Assembly (NCBI GenBank): GCA_943789485.1
Contig: CALSUH010000025.1
Span: 1-64,000, forward strand
Length of the DNA stretch: 64,000 nt
Source of the DNA: an uncultured Pseudomonadales bacterium
Lineage (GTDB): Bacteria; Pseudomonadota; Gammaproteobacteria; Pseudomonadales; Pseudohongiellaceae
Reading direction: 5' to 3'
The notes beneath the pieces are model-generated. The model saw nothing but the letters and a program-made list of their open reading frames with translations, was not told the DNA's origin and ran no database searches. Positions 55,545 through 64,000 of this stretch are shown here, piece after piece. Each line of letters opens with the position of its first letter. The first letter of the stretch is position 1. The position numbers and the translations under genes are program-made.

Positions 55545-56337
55545 ATGAAAATTAAAATTTCGATGATCGTTAGGCTCTCCACGCTAGTCTGCTCGGGTTT
55601 GCTCGCGATGTCCGTGCAGCAAGCCATAGCGCAAGAAGTTGGCGACCACCAATACACCAGCGAAGCGATTGAGGCGGGATCTCAAGTGTATACCCAGCAA
55701 TGTGCTCTGTGCCATGGACCACAAGGTGCTCTCGTGGACGGCATTAACCTGCGCACCGGGCAATTTCGGTCCGTACAATCGGACGCCGATCTAAGGCTGG
55801 TCATTAGTGATGGCGCGGGGAGAAGGGCGGATGCCGGCCTTTAGTCTGCGCAGTGAGGAAATGAATGGAGTGATTGCCTTTATTCGCGCCGGCTTCGATC
55901 CCGAGGGAGAGGCGGTAAAAATCGGCGACCCGGTTCGCGGGAAGGCGCTGTTCGAAGGCGAAGGTCAATGTGCAGACTGTCACCGAGTGAGGGGGGTAGG
56001 TCCGCGCACAGCGCCTGACTTAAGTAACATCGGTGCAATTCGTACTCCTGCGTCCTTGCAGCGGAACCTACTTGACCCGGCGACTGCGCTGCTGCCTATC
56101 AACCGCCCCGTGCGGCTCGTTACTCGATTTGAAGAGACTATCGTTGGCAGACGACTTAATGAGGATACCTATACCGTTCAGGTGATCGATTCAGGGGAGC
56201 GACTTCGCTCGTTAAAGAAAACCGACTTGGTTTCCTACGAAATCAGCGACGAACCCAGCAAACAACCGACCACTATGACAAGTGATGAAGTGGCCGATGT
56301 CATTGGCTACCTGCTTACCCTGCGAGGTTTAGAATGA
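55545..56337 (+). pseudogene. Dihaem cytochrome c, partner of the PQQ dehydrogenase, one frameshift
   Basis: A periplasmic cytochrome c with two haem sites, about 263 residues. The signal peptide is IVRLSTLVCSGLLAMSV with cleavage near AIAQ. Haem 1 is CALCH in VYTQQCALCHGPQG, and haem 2 is CADCH in GEGQCADCHRVRGVGPRTAP. Between them, the G-run near 55816-55819 shifts the frame; one base less gives GAGEGRMPAFSLRSEEM with the distal Met region. The second domain ends with SDEVADVIGYLLTLRG. Its stop overlaps the PQQ-enzyme start by 4 nt, so it is very likely the electron acceptor of that enzyme. Confidence 0.85.
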
Positions 56338-57992
56338 AATTAACAAACCAAATTAGAACAACTAGCGCTGCACTGTTTCTATGCTTCGCAGCGACAAATG
56401 CATTCGCACAAGCTCCCTATGAGCGAATTCTTAATGCGGAAGAGGAGCCGCAAAATTGGCTTACCTACAATGGTGGTTATAAAAGCCAGCGTTATAGTCA
56501 GCTAGATCAGATCACGCCGGAGAATGTCACCGACCTTAAATTACAGTGGACCCTGCAAAACCAAGTCTTCGGTGCATGGCAATCGAATCCGATAGTGGTC
56601 GACGGCATCATGTATGTCACCGAACGTCCGAACACCGTCATGGCGGTCGATGCAATAACAGGTAGAGTCTTTTGGAAGTATCGTCACGTTCCTGCTGAAA
56701 ATGCCTTGATTTGTTGTGGGGCAAATAATCGCGGTGTTGCCGTATTAGACGACAAGGTATTCATGGGCACACTAGACGCGCGTCTGGTTGCACTGGACAG
56801 AGTAACTGGCAGCGCGCTATGGGATGTAGAGGTAGGCGATGTTGATCTCGCTTATTCAGTAACCATGGCGCCGTTGGTGGTAAAAGACAAAGTCATCGTC
56901 GGCGTAGGCGGGGGCGAGTTTGGTATTCGCGGCTATGTTGCAGCCTACGACGCTGAAACCGGCGAGGAGGCATGGAAGACTTACACCATTCCAGGCCCTG
57001 GCGAGCCTAATCATGACAGCTGGCAAGGCGACGACTGGGAGCATGGTGGTGCACCGGTTTGGATAACAGGTTCCTTCGATCCAGAACTCAATCTTACCTA
57101 TTGGGGAGTGGGAAATCCCGGGCCGGATTGGAATGCGGGCCAGCGGCCTGGTGATAATCTCTATTCTGATTCTGTGATCGCCTTGGATGCGGATAGCGGC
57201 GAATTGAAATGGTATTTTCAATTCACACCGAATGATGCCTACGACTATGACTCGGTCCAGGTACCGGTACTGGCCGATATAGTTTGGCGCGGTACTCCAT
57301 CCAAGGTCATGATGTGGGCCAATCGGAACGGTTATTTCTATGTGTTAGATAGAGTGACTGGCAAATTTCTCGAAGGGAAACCCTATGTGAAGGTGAACTG
57401 GTCCAGCGGTCTCGATGACAACGGACGGCCGATTCCAACACCGCAACCCGAAGGCATGCCCACCTTTCCTGGAAATCAGGGCGGCACCAATTGGTATCCT
57501 CCGTCATTTAGCCCCAGAACAGGCCTTTTCTATTTCAGTGCGTGGCAGGACTATGCAACGATCTATCGTGCGGAAGAATCTGATTACGAGCCGGGCAGGG
57601 CGTTTCTCGGCGGGGGGTTTTCAGTACTAGCACCGGCGCCGGGAGCGCCGACTATCGGCATCGGCAGAACTAACCCTATTAACAACTGGACCAATGAAGT
57701 TGGCTTCGCTTCCTTGAAGGCGATGGATCCACAGACCGGTGAAGAGGTTTGGTCCTATGATCAGTTCGATGTGAGTGACTCTGGCATGCTAACGACCGGC
57801 TCAGATATATTGTTCACTGGCGGGCGCGAAGGCTATTTTCATGCAATCGATGCGCGTAACGGCGACATGCTTTGGAACGTCAACCTAGGCGGTCAGATCG
57901 TCATGGCACCGGTTACTTTCAGTGTCGATGGCGTTCAGTACGTTTCTGTCATTTCCGGGCATGCCTTATCCACATTTGCATTGCCGCACTAG
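56334..57992 (+). CDS. PQQ-dependent alcohol-dehydrogenase-type quinoprotein
   Basis: A periplasmic methanol/ethanol dehydrogenase-family quinoprotein, 552 residues. The signal peptide ends near NAFAQ. The eight-bladed propeller starts NWLTYNGGYKSQRYSQLDQI. The vicinal disulfide that stacks on PQQ is CC in NALICCGANNRG. WGVGNPGPDWN carries the metal-binding Asn region. NDAYDYDSVQVPVLAD has the catalytic Asp followed two residues later by a second Asp; in XoxF, ExaF and PedH that second Asp marks lanthanide use, while MxaF has Ala there. The substrate is unknown. It is coupled to the dihaem cytochrome upstream. The frame is intact. Confidence 0.9.
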   Translation: MKLTNQIRTTSAALFLCFAATNAFAQAPYERILNAEEEPQNWLTYNGGYKSQRYSQLDQITPENVTDLKLQWTLQNQVFGAWQSNPIVVDGIMYVTERPNTVMAVDAITGRVFWKYRHVPAENALICCGANNRGVAVLDDKVFMGTLDARLVALDRVTGSALWDVEVGDVDLAYSVTMAPLVVKDKVIVGVGGGEFGIRGYVAAYDAETGEEAWKTYTIPGPGEPNHDSWQGDDWEHGGAPVWITGSFDPELNLTYWGVGNPGPDWNAGQRPGDNLYSDSVIALDADSGELKWYFQFTPNDAYDYDSVQVPVLADIVWRGTPSKVMMWANRNGYFYVLDRVTGKFLEGKPYVKVNWSSGLDDNGRPIPTPQPEGMPTFPGNQGGTNWYPPSFSPRTGLFYFSAWQDYATIYRAEESDYEPGRAFLGGGFSVLAPAPGAPTIGIGRTNPINNWTNEVGFASLKAMDPQTGEEVWSYDQFDVSDSGMLTTGSDILFTGGREGYFHAIDARNGDMLWNVNLGGQIVMAPVTFSVDGVQYVSVISGHALSTFALPH

Positions 57993-58001
57993 GAAGCTCA
58001 C

Positions 58002-58944
58002 ATGGGAGTAAAAGTCAGTTCTGCTAAAAGCCTGATTTCTCAATTTGCGATCCTCACGGCCCTGGTACTGTGGATGTTGCCGGCACTAGCGCAGACTGTT
58101 GCGATTCAACACACAGTCGAGGCAGATGGTCACCCGATGGCGCTATGGGAGAAATCGGTTGCACAACCCAAGGGGCACATTCTCTTGCATCACGGCCGAA
58201 CTTGGAGCTCTATTCCAGACTTCGATCTACAGGTATCAGGAGAAGATCTTTCCCTTATGGATGGCTTTAACGACAGTTGGGCTACAGCGTCTGGGCTCTC
58301 GATGCGAGGGGGCTATGGTGAGACCCCCCGAGATAGCAGCAGGCTGGAATACGCCAGACCGGGCCGCACAGGATCTCTCGATTGTGCTTGGATTGGCTGC
58401 AGCGCCAGAAACGCAGATGAAACTACTCACGTCTGGGGCTGGTCCTACGGCTCTATGGTCGCGCAGCTCACCGCGCAGAGATTTCCCCAGGCCGTCGCGA
58501 GCGTCACGTTGTTCGGGTATCCCACCGACCCCGATGCCCAAATTCCTCAGAGCATTAGCCAGAGCTGAGCCCTGCTGCTCGGCCGACTACGCGGGCGGCC
58601 GCCGCATCTGATTTCATTGTGCCGGGTTCAATCTCCCAGCATGCCATCGACGCCTATGTTGCCGCCGCCCTCAAGGCGGACCCTATTAGGGCCGATTGGA
58701 ATCTACTGCATCAATGGAATGCTCTTGATGGCGCGGCGACTTGCGCTGCCCACACTGCTGCTCCAGGCAGAGTTTGATCCCCTGAGCGGATACCGATGCG
58801 CACGCGCGCTTCTTCGCGAAGATAGCGAATCCAAACAAGCAATGGATAATATTGCCAGGCGGCGACCACGCCGCACTCTTAGAAACACCGAGAGCGAAAT
58901 TAATCAAATCGACAATAGACTTCATCGAGTGGCTCGAACACTAA
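58002..58944 (+). pseudogene. Secreted alpha/beta hydrolase, broken by many indels
   Basis: Composite of pieces in three frames. The signal peptide is ISQFAILTALVLWMLPALAQ. Then come ADGHPMALWEKSVAQPKGHI and LLHHGRTWSSIPDFDLQVSG, GYGETPRDSS, GWNTPDRAAQDLSIVLG, the nucleophile elbow LWGWSYGSMVAQLTAQRFPQ (GWSYG with Ser) and ASVTLFGYPTDPDAQIP. After further shifts PTLLLQAEFDPLSGY carries the acid, and a final GGDHAALLETP carries the catalytic His, ending DFIEWLEH at the TAA at 58942. At least five indels lie between 58230 and 58870. The catalytic parts remain, so errors in the sequence are likely. The substrate is unknown; it lies between two PQQ-enzyme genes. Confidence 0.7.
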
Positions 58945-59355
58945 GAGACTCTTATGCAAATCCTTGCGCTGTGACAGAGTCTAAACGGCCGTATCTAATT
59001 CTGTCCGTAGTCCACGGAATGAATACAACGGCGAAAAAAGAAAGGAAGCTGTGCACCGCTAGGTAGCTCAACGCAGTTAAAATGAGGTCTAGATTCAGCG
59101 TTTCGCTTCTTTTAAAACTGTAGCTGTATTCTGATACACTATGAAAAAATATCTTGCGGTGGTCTGCAATTTCCCCGCGATTGGCCGCATAGCCCTTTAG
59201 ATTCGGCGTGAGCTGTCAAAAAATCGTGGTCGGAAAGCGTATTTCTTGCTAGCTTTAGGCTGTTAAGCTCAGTTTAACCAATCTTGCTGCTGACCTACGC
59301 CGCGGCTAAAAGTGGCCGAAGGGATCGCTGCGAAGCACTACAAAAATAGAGAGAG
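58945..59355 (+). other. Gene-free 0.4-kb region before the second PQQ gene
   Basis: No protein gene is supported; the best short frame (from 59141, 19 codons) is too short to claim. TGATACACT near 59132-59140 could be an extended -10 element. A GAGAGAGA ribosome-binding stretch lies just before the ATG at 59356. No clear terminator for the hydrolase gene was found. Confidence 0.35.
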
Positions 59356-61421
59356 ATGACTATGCTATTTCCAACTCCGAGGAGATCAAATCTTACCTGG
59401 CGCGGTTGTGCTGCTGCGGGTCTGTTGCTGTGTTCTTCAAGTTTTCTAAACGCTCAGGATATTCCTTTGTTCAATGAGGATCCGGGTGAGTGGTACACAT
59501 TAGGTGGCGATTTTGGGCATACACGCTATACACCTGCCGCTGAAATCACTGCAGAGAATTTCACCGACATGGAAGTAGCTTGGGAATGGGACGGTGCCAG
59601 TTTTGGCGCTATTAGTGGACGATCCACACCTTCTCTGATCAACGGCAAACTCATCACTGTAGCGGGCAATAAGCGCTACGTTGTCGCCTTAGATCCTAAG
59701 ACCGGTGAAACGCTCTGGTCTTATCGCGAGCCGGATACACCTCGCGCCGAGTATTCGATGCGTGCAGATTACGGCAAGGGTGTGGGCTACGCCAACATAG
59801 ACGGTAAAGATGTTGTCTATATTGTTTCTCCCGGCTTTTTCTTAACGGCGTTGGATGCCGATACCGGGATTCCGCTTGAGGGTTTCGGTAAGCCAGTACC
59901 TATCGACGGATTTCCACAATCTGGAATCGTCGACCTCTTGGCCGACCTGGGTCACCCCTACGATCCCTATGAAGGTATTCCTTTAGAGACAGGGTATATA
60001 ACGTCCTCTTCGCCACCGATCGTAGTCAATGACACTATCATTGTAGGTAACTCTGCAGAGCAGGGCTATCACCAAGCCCGTATCGAAAACGTACCGGGCG
60101 ATATCCTCGCCTATGATGCACGCACGGGTGACTTTAAATGGAAATTCAACGTCATTCCTAAGCCGGGCGAGTACGGTCACGAAACTTGGGAAAACGATGC
60201 GTGGGAGTGGACCGGTGATGTTTCTTCTTGGGCTCCGCTTTCTGCCGACCCAATTAACAATCTGGTTTACATCCCAACTAACAGTGCGGACTATTGATTA
60301 CTACGGCGGTTTTCGTCCGGGAGACAACCTGTACGGTGCTTCTCTCATAGCGTTGGATACGCGAACTGGCGAACGTGCTTGGCATTTCCAGATGGTAAAG
60401 CATGAAATTTGGAACTTCGACAATCCAACTGCACCGGTTCTTCTTGATCTAAATGTGCCAGGTCAGGGACTAGTGCCGGCAGTTATGCAGGCAACGAAGC
60501 AGTCATGGGGTCTATGCCTTCAATCGAATAACCGGTGAGCCAATTTGGCCAATCGTAGATCGTCCTGTGCCAGCATCTATCGTGCCAGGCGAAGTACTTT
60601 CGCCTACTCAGCCTCATGTAACACATCCGGCACCCTATGATATGCAAGGAATTACCGAAGACGATTTGATCGACTTCACTGCAGAGCTGCGAGCGGAGGC
60701 CTTGGAGGTAATGGATGAATATGTAATGGGGCCTTTGTTTAATCCCCCCATTCATGCCGACAACCCAATGGGAAAATACGCCGCAATGAACTGTCCTGGC
60801 GGCGCCGGCGGTGCAAATATCACCGCGCCGGCTGTAGCGGATCCTGAGACAGGTAAGATGTATATCTCTTCCCACAAGGCTTGTTTTGCGCTGCGACTGA
60901 TACCCGGAGAAGAGTCCGATCTGTTGTTCCCGAACTCCACTGGCATAAACACTGCTCGTTTTGCAAACGGTGCACGTGGGGCTACGGCTAGACCCCCGCG
61001 CCTAAGCTCAGGGATTCCAATCTGGAAGCCACCGTATAGCCGAATTACAGCTATCGATATGAATAGCGGCGACCACTCGTGGATGATTCCAACGGGTGAA
61101 ACACCTGATCGTATCGCTAACCATCCTGCGCTGGCGGGCGTGGATGTAGGCAATACTGGAACAGGCGCCTTGGTGCCAATGGTCGTAACCAAGAATATGT
61201 TGGTGTATTCAGACCAAGCTGGTGACGGCACACCGATGCTCTACGCTATCGATAAAGAAAGTGGTGACATCATGGCTCAGATGGAAGCGCCAGGGCGAAG
61301 CAGCTACGGCATGAGCTCGTGGGTACACGATGGCCATCAGTACATCTTACTGCAAACTAGCTCTTCACTGACTGCGATGGCTCTGCCAGGTGCACAGGCA
61401 GCAGCTGGCGACGCTCACTAA
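59356..61421 (+). pseudogene. Second PQQ-binding quinoprotein (glucose-dehydrogenase-like), two frameshifts
   Basis: A secreted eight-bladed quinoprotein, about 688 residues when joined. It has a signal peptide ([18 protein letters not shown]). It starts [20 protein letters not shown], and [20 protein letters not shown] follows. The frame breaks near 60285 (then [20 protein letters not shown]) and in the G4 run near 60508 (then [20 protein letters not shown]). After the second break GKYAAMNCPGGAGGANITAP and SGDHSWMIPTGETPDRIANH lead to the normal end. At the catalytic site it reads [18 protein letters not shown]: Asn stands where the methanol/glucose enzymes usually have WD, and the next Asp is kept. 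It has no CC pair. A terminator follows at 61446. Confidence 0.82.
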
Positions 61422-61445
61422 GCGGCAACTGTGAAAAGAGAAGAG

Positions 61446-61479
61446 GCCGGAGTGATGGTCGTATCATTTCGGCTTTTTT
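61446..61479 (+). terminator. Rho-independent terminator after the second PQQ gene
   Basis: GCCGGAGTGAT (61446-61456) pairs with ATCATTTCGGC (61463-61473), allowing G-T pairs, around a 6-nt loop. It is followed by TTTTTT at 61474-61479. Confidence 0.88.
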
Positions 61480-61526
61480 GTGTCTGCTCTAGGCATTCAA
61501 TACAAAGCTAATTGTTGGAGTAACAA

Positions 61527-61934
61527 ATGAGTAAAATCGCAGCCAGTTGCCAGTGCGGCCAACTCAAGTTTGAGGCTAGCTCGGGTCCCGTGCTCGAACT
61601 ATGCTGCCACTGTCCGGATTGTCAGGATGCTCTGCAGGAAGATTTCGCAAATATCGCCTTTTTTACGATGAGTGAGACCTTGGTTGAGGGCGAGCTAGCA
61701 GAAAAGATTTACCTCGCAGCATCAGGCAATGAAACCTGCAGGCAATATTGTGTGCAGTGCGAAACGGTTATGTTTGATCGCTCCGAAGGATTTCCGAATT
61801 TGCTCGGCGTAATGGCAAGCCGATTGCTGCCGCCATTTGAATCCCGTCCTACGTGTCATGTGTATGTGAATGACAAGAAAGCGGCAGTTAAGATCCCTGA
61901 GGGAATGAAGCAATACGAGGCTGGCATTGGCTAG
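61527..61934 (+). CDS. GFA/CENP-V-type zinc-binding protein
   Basis: A 135-residue protein of the GFA (glutathione-dependent formaldehyde-activating enzyme-like) family. Zinc-ligand blocks are CQCGQLKFE (C9, C11), ELCCHCPDCQ, and CRQYCVQCETVMFD. Some family members bind glutathione or S-hydroxymethylglutathione, but most are uncharacterised. A GGAG lies 7 nt before the ATG. A link to formaldehyde from a PQQ alcohol dehydrogenase nearby is tempting but unproven; the terminator at 61446 separates the genes. Confidence 0.8.
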   Translation: MSKIAASCQCGQLKFEASSGPVLELCCHCPDCQDALQEDFANIAFFTMSETLVEGELAEKIYLAASGNETCRQYCVQCETVMFDRSEGFPNLLGVMASRLLPPFESRPTCHVYVNDKKAAVKIPEGMKQYEAGIG

Positions 61935-61958
61935 CTTTTCCTGTCCTTAGCCATTCGC

Positions 61959-62474
61959 TTACAAAATCTCATTAATGCCCTTCAGAATCGCAGCGAATGC
62001 CATCACCCAACAGAGGCAAGCGAGTGCATCGACGAGGCTATAGCGTAATCGTTTGATACCGCTGGCTCCCACCAGTGCGGGAATAATGCTGCGGATAGCA
62101 GGAATGAAGCGCCCGATGAAGATGGCGGCGCTGCCGTAACGGCGGATGAGACTCTCTGCCTTCGTCACATTGGTCTGATATTTTTTGATCATGCCGATTT
62201 GGTGAAATTTTGCTCCTAAAGACCGTCCAAAATAGTAGCCTGCATGATCGCCTATCAGTGCCCCGAAAAAAGCCAGCGGTAACAACACCTCCAAACCGGC
62301 AATGCCATTGTTGTAGAGAGTGGAAGCTACCAGCAATAATAGAGCGCCCGATATGACTAGGCCGATGCCCACACACGATTCTGCAAAAGCGAGCAGAGGC
62401 ACGAGAGCGATAGCGTAGTCACGGTTGCTATCGAGCCAGTCTAAAATGAATGATTCTATGTTTCGCTCCTTCAT
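61959..62474 (-). CDS. DedA-family membrane protein
   Basis: A DedA/SNARE-associated (VTT-domain) inner-membrane protein, about 171 residues from the ATG at 62474 (KERNIESFILDWLDSNRDYA); a TTG at 62489 would add five residues. The family marks are LLAFAESCVGIGLVISGAL, FFGALIGDHAGYYFGRSLG and FIGRFIPAIRSIIPALVGAS (the GRFxPxxR motif). The C-terminal helix is YSLVDALACLCWVMAFAAIL. DedA proteins act as lipid scramblases or in undecaprenyl-phosphate recycling and support membrane energetics. It lies downstream of the PETase-like gene on the same strand, past a terminator. Confidence 0.9.
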   Translation of the reverse strand: MKERNIESFILDWLDSNRDYAIALVPLLAFAESCVGIGLVISGALLLLVASTLYNNGIAGLEVLLPLAFFGALIGDHAGYYFGRSLGAKFHQIGMIKKYQTNVTKAESLIRRYGSAAIFIGRFIPAIRSIIPALVGASGIKRLRYSLVDALACLCWVMAFAAILKGINEIL

Positions 62475-62573
62475 TAGCAGCTTGGGCAAATTGCGCCGCC
62501 CATATAGCTTTCGCCAAAAAGTAATACGTGAATAGTAGTGGGATAGATGACTTGTTTTTCTTCAAACAATTAA

Positions 62574-62605
62574 AAGGGGCAGGACTGAATTCAGTGCTGC
62601 CCCTT
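62574..62605 (-). terminator. Terminator after the PETase-like gene
   Basis: Two 16-nt arms, 62574-62589 and 62590-62605, pair with a single mismatch. The core is GGGGCAG with CTGCCCC. On the minus strand the stem is followed by TTTT, so it ends the PETase-like transcript before the DedA gene. Confidence 0.85.
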
Positions 62606-62632
62606 TGCTGTTTTTAGAAGAGAGTTGTAGTG

Positions 62633-63568
62633 TTATTGATTGGTATCTAGTACCGCCAACTTTGCGTTTAGTTCTGCGCTTAAATCGCCGCTAAAACTAG
62701 CGGCATAAGCTGCATTACCGTCCATCTGCAATTTCAGCCAAGCAAAAGTGAAACGTGCTTGAGCGGCCAAATCGGTTCCACCGTTTGTGGGAAGATTGTG
62801 AGTTCCCTCGGCGAATTCCACATAGGCTTTGTTGGTGCTGCTCGCAATAGAGTCATACAGGGCGCGGGCATGGGCAGCTGGCGGTGCTACGGTGTCCTCG
62901 CTGCTAGCAAAGATTAGAGTTGGAACAGTTAGGCCGCTGTAATCGCCGTCGAATGACTGACCCAGTTCACAGCAGTATGGCATTAGAGGTATCACCGCCT
63001 TGATCTCGCTGCCCAGTTCGACAGCAGCCGCCAAAGCAGCACCGCCACCTAGGGAGTGCCCCATAATCGCCAGCTTGCTCGTATCTACTTTGCCATTAAT
63101 GGGGCTATCGCTATTGCCGATCTCATTTTTTAAGAATTCGACGGCGGCAATATGCGCTTCCTTTCTTGGCTGAAATGTATCGCGGGGATCGTTGGTATCG
63201 ATAATCATCACTACAATGCCTAGCGAGGCAAGAGCGGGTCCCCACCAGTCATAGATATCTTGAGTAGCTGTATAGCCCGGAACTAGCACAGCGGCGCTAG
63301 AAGGAGGAGCAAAGCTGAGTGTTAGAGGATAAAAGATAGTTGCCGAAGCGAACTCATCAACATTGACCGTGGGTTCGTAAGTTCTGACTTCATACAAAGC
63401 TGTGTCAAACTCATTACCGATCGCTCTTGCGATTTCTCGACCCTGCGGACGGTAGCGTCCTGGCTCATCTGCATCTTGAGCGCTCGCGGGCACCATAGCG
63501 GCGAGTGCGAAAGAGGTGGCGGTTAAAAGGGTGAGTATTAGCTTGCTTGTCAGATTAAAAGATTTCAT
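62633..63568 (-). CDS. PETase/cutinase-like secreted polyester hydrolase (alpha/beta hydrolase)
   Basis: A secreted hydrolase of about 311 residues, starting at the ATG at 63568 with AAGGAAA 6 nt upstream. The signal peptide is cleaved near PASA-QD (residue 30). The core follows bacterial cutinases and PET hydrolases block by block: VLVPGYTATQ (Y99, oxyanion hole), WWGPALASLGIVVMIIDTN, SPINGKVDTSKLAIMGHSLG (Ser172), VPTLIFASSEDTVAPPA (Asp225), and EGTHNLPTN (His257). Differences from Ideonella PETase are Leu instead of Met after the serine, Tyr198 where PETase has Trp185, and Asn after the catalytic His. A vicinal CC follows Tyr198. The natural substrate is probably a polyester such as cutin-like or PHA-type material, or a simple lipid ester. 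Activity on PET cannot be read from the sequence. Confidence 0.82.
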   Translation of the reverse strand: MKSFNLTSKLILTLLTATSFALAAMVPASAQDADEPGRYRPQGREIARAIGNEFDTALYEVRTYEPTVNVDEFASATIFYPLTLSFAPPSSAAVLVPGYTATQDIYDWWGPALASLGIVVMIIDTNDPRDTFQPRKEAHIAAVEFLKNEIGNSDSPINGKVDTSKLAIMGHSLGGGAALAAAVELGSEIKAVIPLMPYCCELGQSFDGDYSGLTVPTLIFASSEDTVAPPAAHARALYDSIASSTNKAYVEFAEGTHNLPTNGGTDLAAQARFTFAWLKLQMDGNAAYAASFSGDLSAELNAKLAVLDTNQ

Positions 63569-63743
63569 TGTTATTTTCCTTGCCGTTCTAAAGGGCATTC
63601 TCAAATGATCAGGCTTTTGCGCTACGATAGTCTAAAATCTGTGATTCTGTGGTCCTCGAGCCCTCATGCGACGGCAGGTTCCCGAGACTGAGTATTGAAT
63701 ATAGCAAAGGCCGCTGGTCGAAGAAATGGTATTCGGCGTAAAC

Positions 63744-64000
63744 TCAGCGCTTATTCTTGTCCATTTTGTCCTTTCTCTTCTCTTGCCTGCGCATGGAAAG
63801 CCATGTGTCGGCGCTATAGGGGCCGGGTCCAAAGGCGAAAATCACCAGAAAGGCGCTAAAGTACATGGCGGCCAGTTCGCCGTTGTTTAGCGTCGGAAAC
63901 CATGCGTAATGGGCTGTTAGATAGGCCATAAGCATGATGAAGGTGGCCAGAAGAGCCGCGAGATGAGTCCATAAGCCGATCAATATAAGCAGTCCACCAA
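63744..64000 (-). CDS. Partial CDS: DoxX-family membrane protein, C-terminal part
   Basis: The frame runs in from the right edge. About 85 codons are seen, starting inside GGLLILIGLWTHLAALLATF. Two to three helices typical of DoxX follow (IMLMAYLTAHYAWFP, then ELAAMYFSAFLVIFAFGPGP), with the conserved NNGELA and GPGPYSAD blocks. A very basic tail (RRQEKRKDKMDKNKR) ends the protein. DoxX proteins are four-helix membrane proteins linked to redox and stress functions. The gene precedes the PETase-like gene on the same strand, with 175 nt between them. Confidence 0.8.
   Translation of the reverse strand, partial: GGLLILIGLWTHLAALLATFIMLMAYLTAHYAWFPTLNNGELAAMYFSAFLVIFAFGPGPYSADTWLSMRRQEKRKDKMDKNKR

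Overview
The window is a gammaproteobacterial chromosome segment of roughly 50% GC. The gene orders are classical for that class: pepA-holC-valS, ribF-ileS-fkpB-ispH, lptF-lptG, iscR-iscS-iscX-ndk-rlmN-pilW-rodZ-ispG-hisS-yfgM-bamB-der, and split pntAA/pntAB/pntB. Quinoprotein dehydrogenases, secreted hydrolases, an ornithine-lipid synthase and many small membrane proteins suggest an aerobic, probably marine heterotroph of the OMG / Cellvibrionales / Pseudohongiella type. That placement is inference; no 16S gene is present.

Layout. 1-3.4 kb: a truncated secreted-protein gene, a fused remnant of an ECF sigma factor and a DUF4252 gene, and a YdeP-type molybdopterin oxidoreductase with a small membrane protein. 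3.7-6.8 kb: an operon with an ATP-grasp protein, an OlsF-type ornithine-lipid synthase and a two-helix membrane protein. 6.9-12.3 kb: ribF-ileS-fkpB-ispH, without the usual lspA. 12.3-17.1 kb: pepA-holC-valS on the minus strand. 17.3-20.1 kb: a thioesterase and the LPS-export permeases lptF and lptG. 20.2-20.5 kb: a heptamer tandem repeat and a truncated gene. 20.5-26.9 kb: an RDD protein, the transhydrogenase pntB/pntAB/pntAA, an isopropylmalate-synthase-like gene and leuB. 27-35 kb: tRNA-Leu(CAA), queA, mdh, a LytS/LytTR two-component pair, a DsbA-fold isomerase, an Lrp-type regulator and leuA. 35.4-40.8 kb: a rhodanese, an ECF sigma/anti-sigma/secreted-protein operon, a secreted protein with MORN-like YxxNG repeats, a zinc-ribbon protein and a PHP nuclease. 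41.3-54 kb: a shortened isc operon running into ndk-rlmN-pilW-rodZ-ispG-hisS-yfgM-bamB-der and a threonine-dehydratase-like gene. 54-61.4 kb: a secreted M18 aminopeptidase, a dihaem cytochrome c, a PQQ alcohol-dehydrogenase-type quinoprotein, an alpha/beta hydrolase and a second quinoprotein. 61.5-64 kb: a GFA-type zinc protein, a DedA protein, a PETase/cutinase-like polyester hydrolase and a partial DoxX gene.

A strong technical signal runs through the window. Eleven genes (lptG, RDD, pntB, the leuA-like gene, leuB, queA, iscS, the M18 peptidase, the cytochrome c, the alpha/beta hydrolase and the second PQQ enzyme) are split by one or more single-base indels, often in G-runs. The protein sequence between the breaks is perfectly conserved. 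Several of these genes are normally essential, so most breaks are probably sequence errors rather than gene decay. They are entered as disrupted genes with full composite coordinates.

The points most worth following up are the isc operon lacking iscU-iscA-hscB-hscA-fdx, the PETase-like hydrolase, the PQQ enzyme with a lanthanide-type Asp-x-Asp motif, the missing lspA, and the ECF operon next to the YxxNG-repeat protein.
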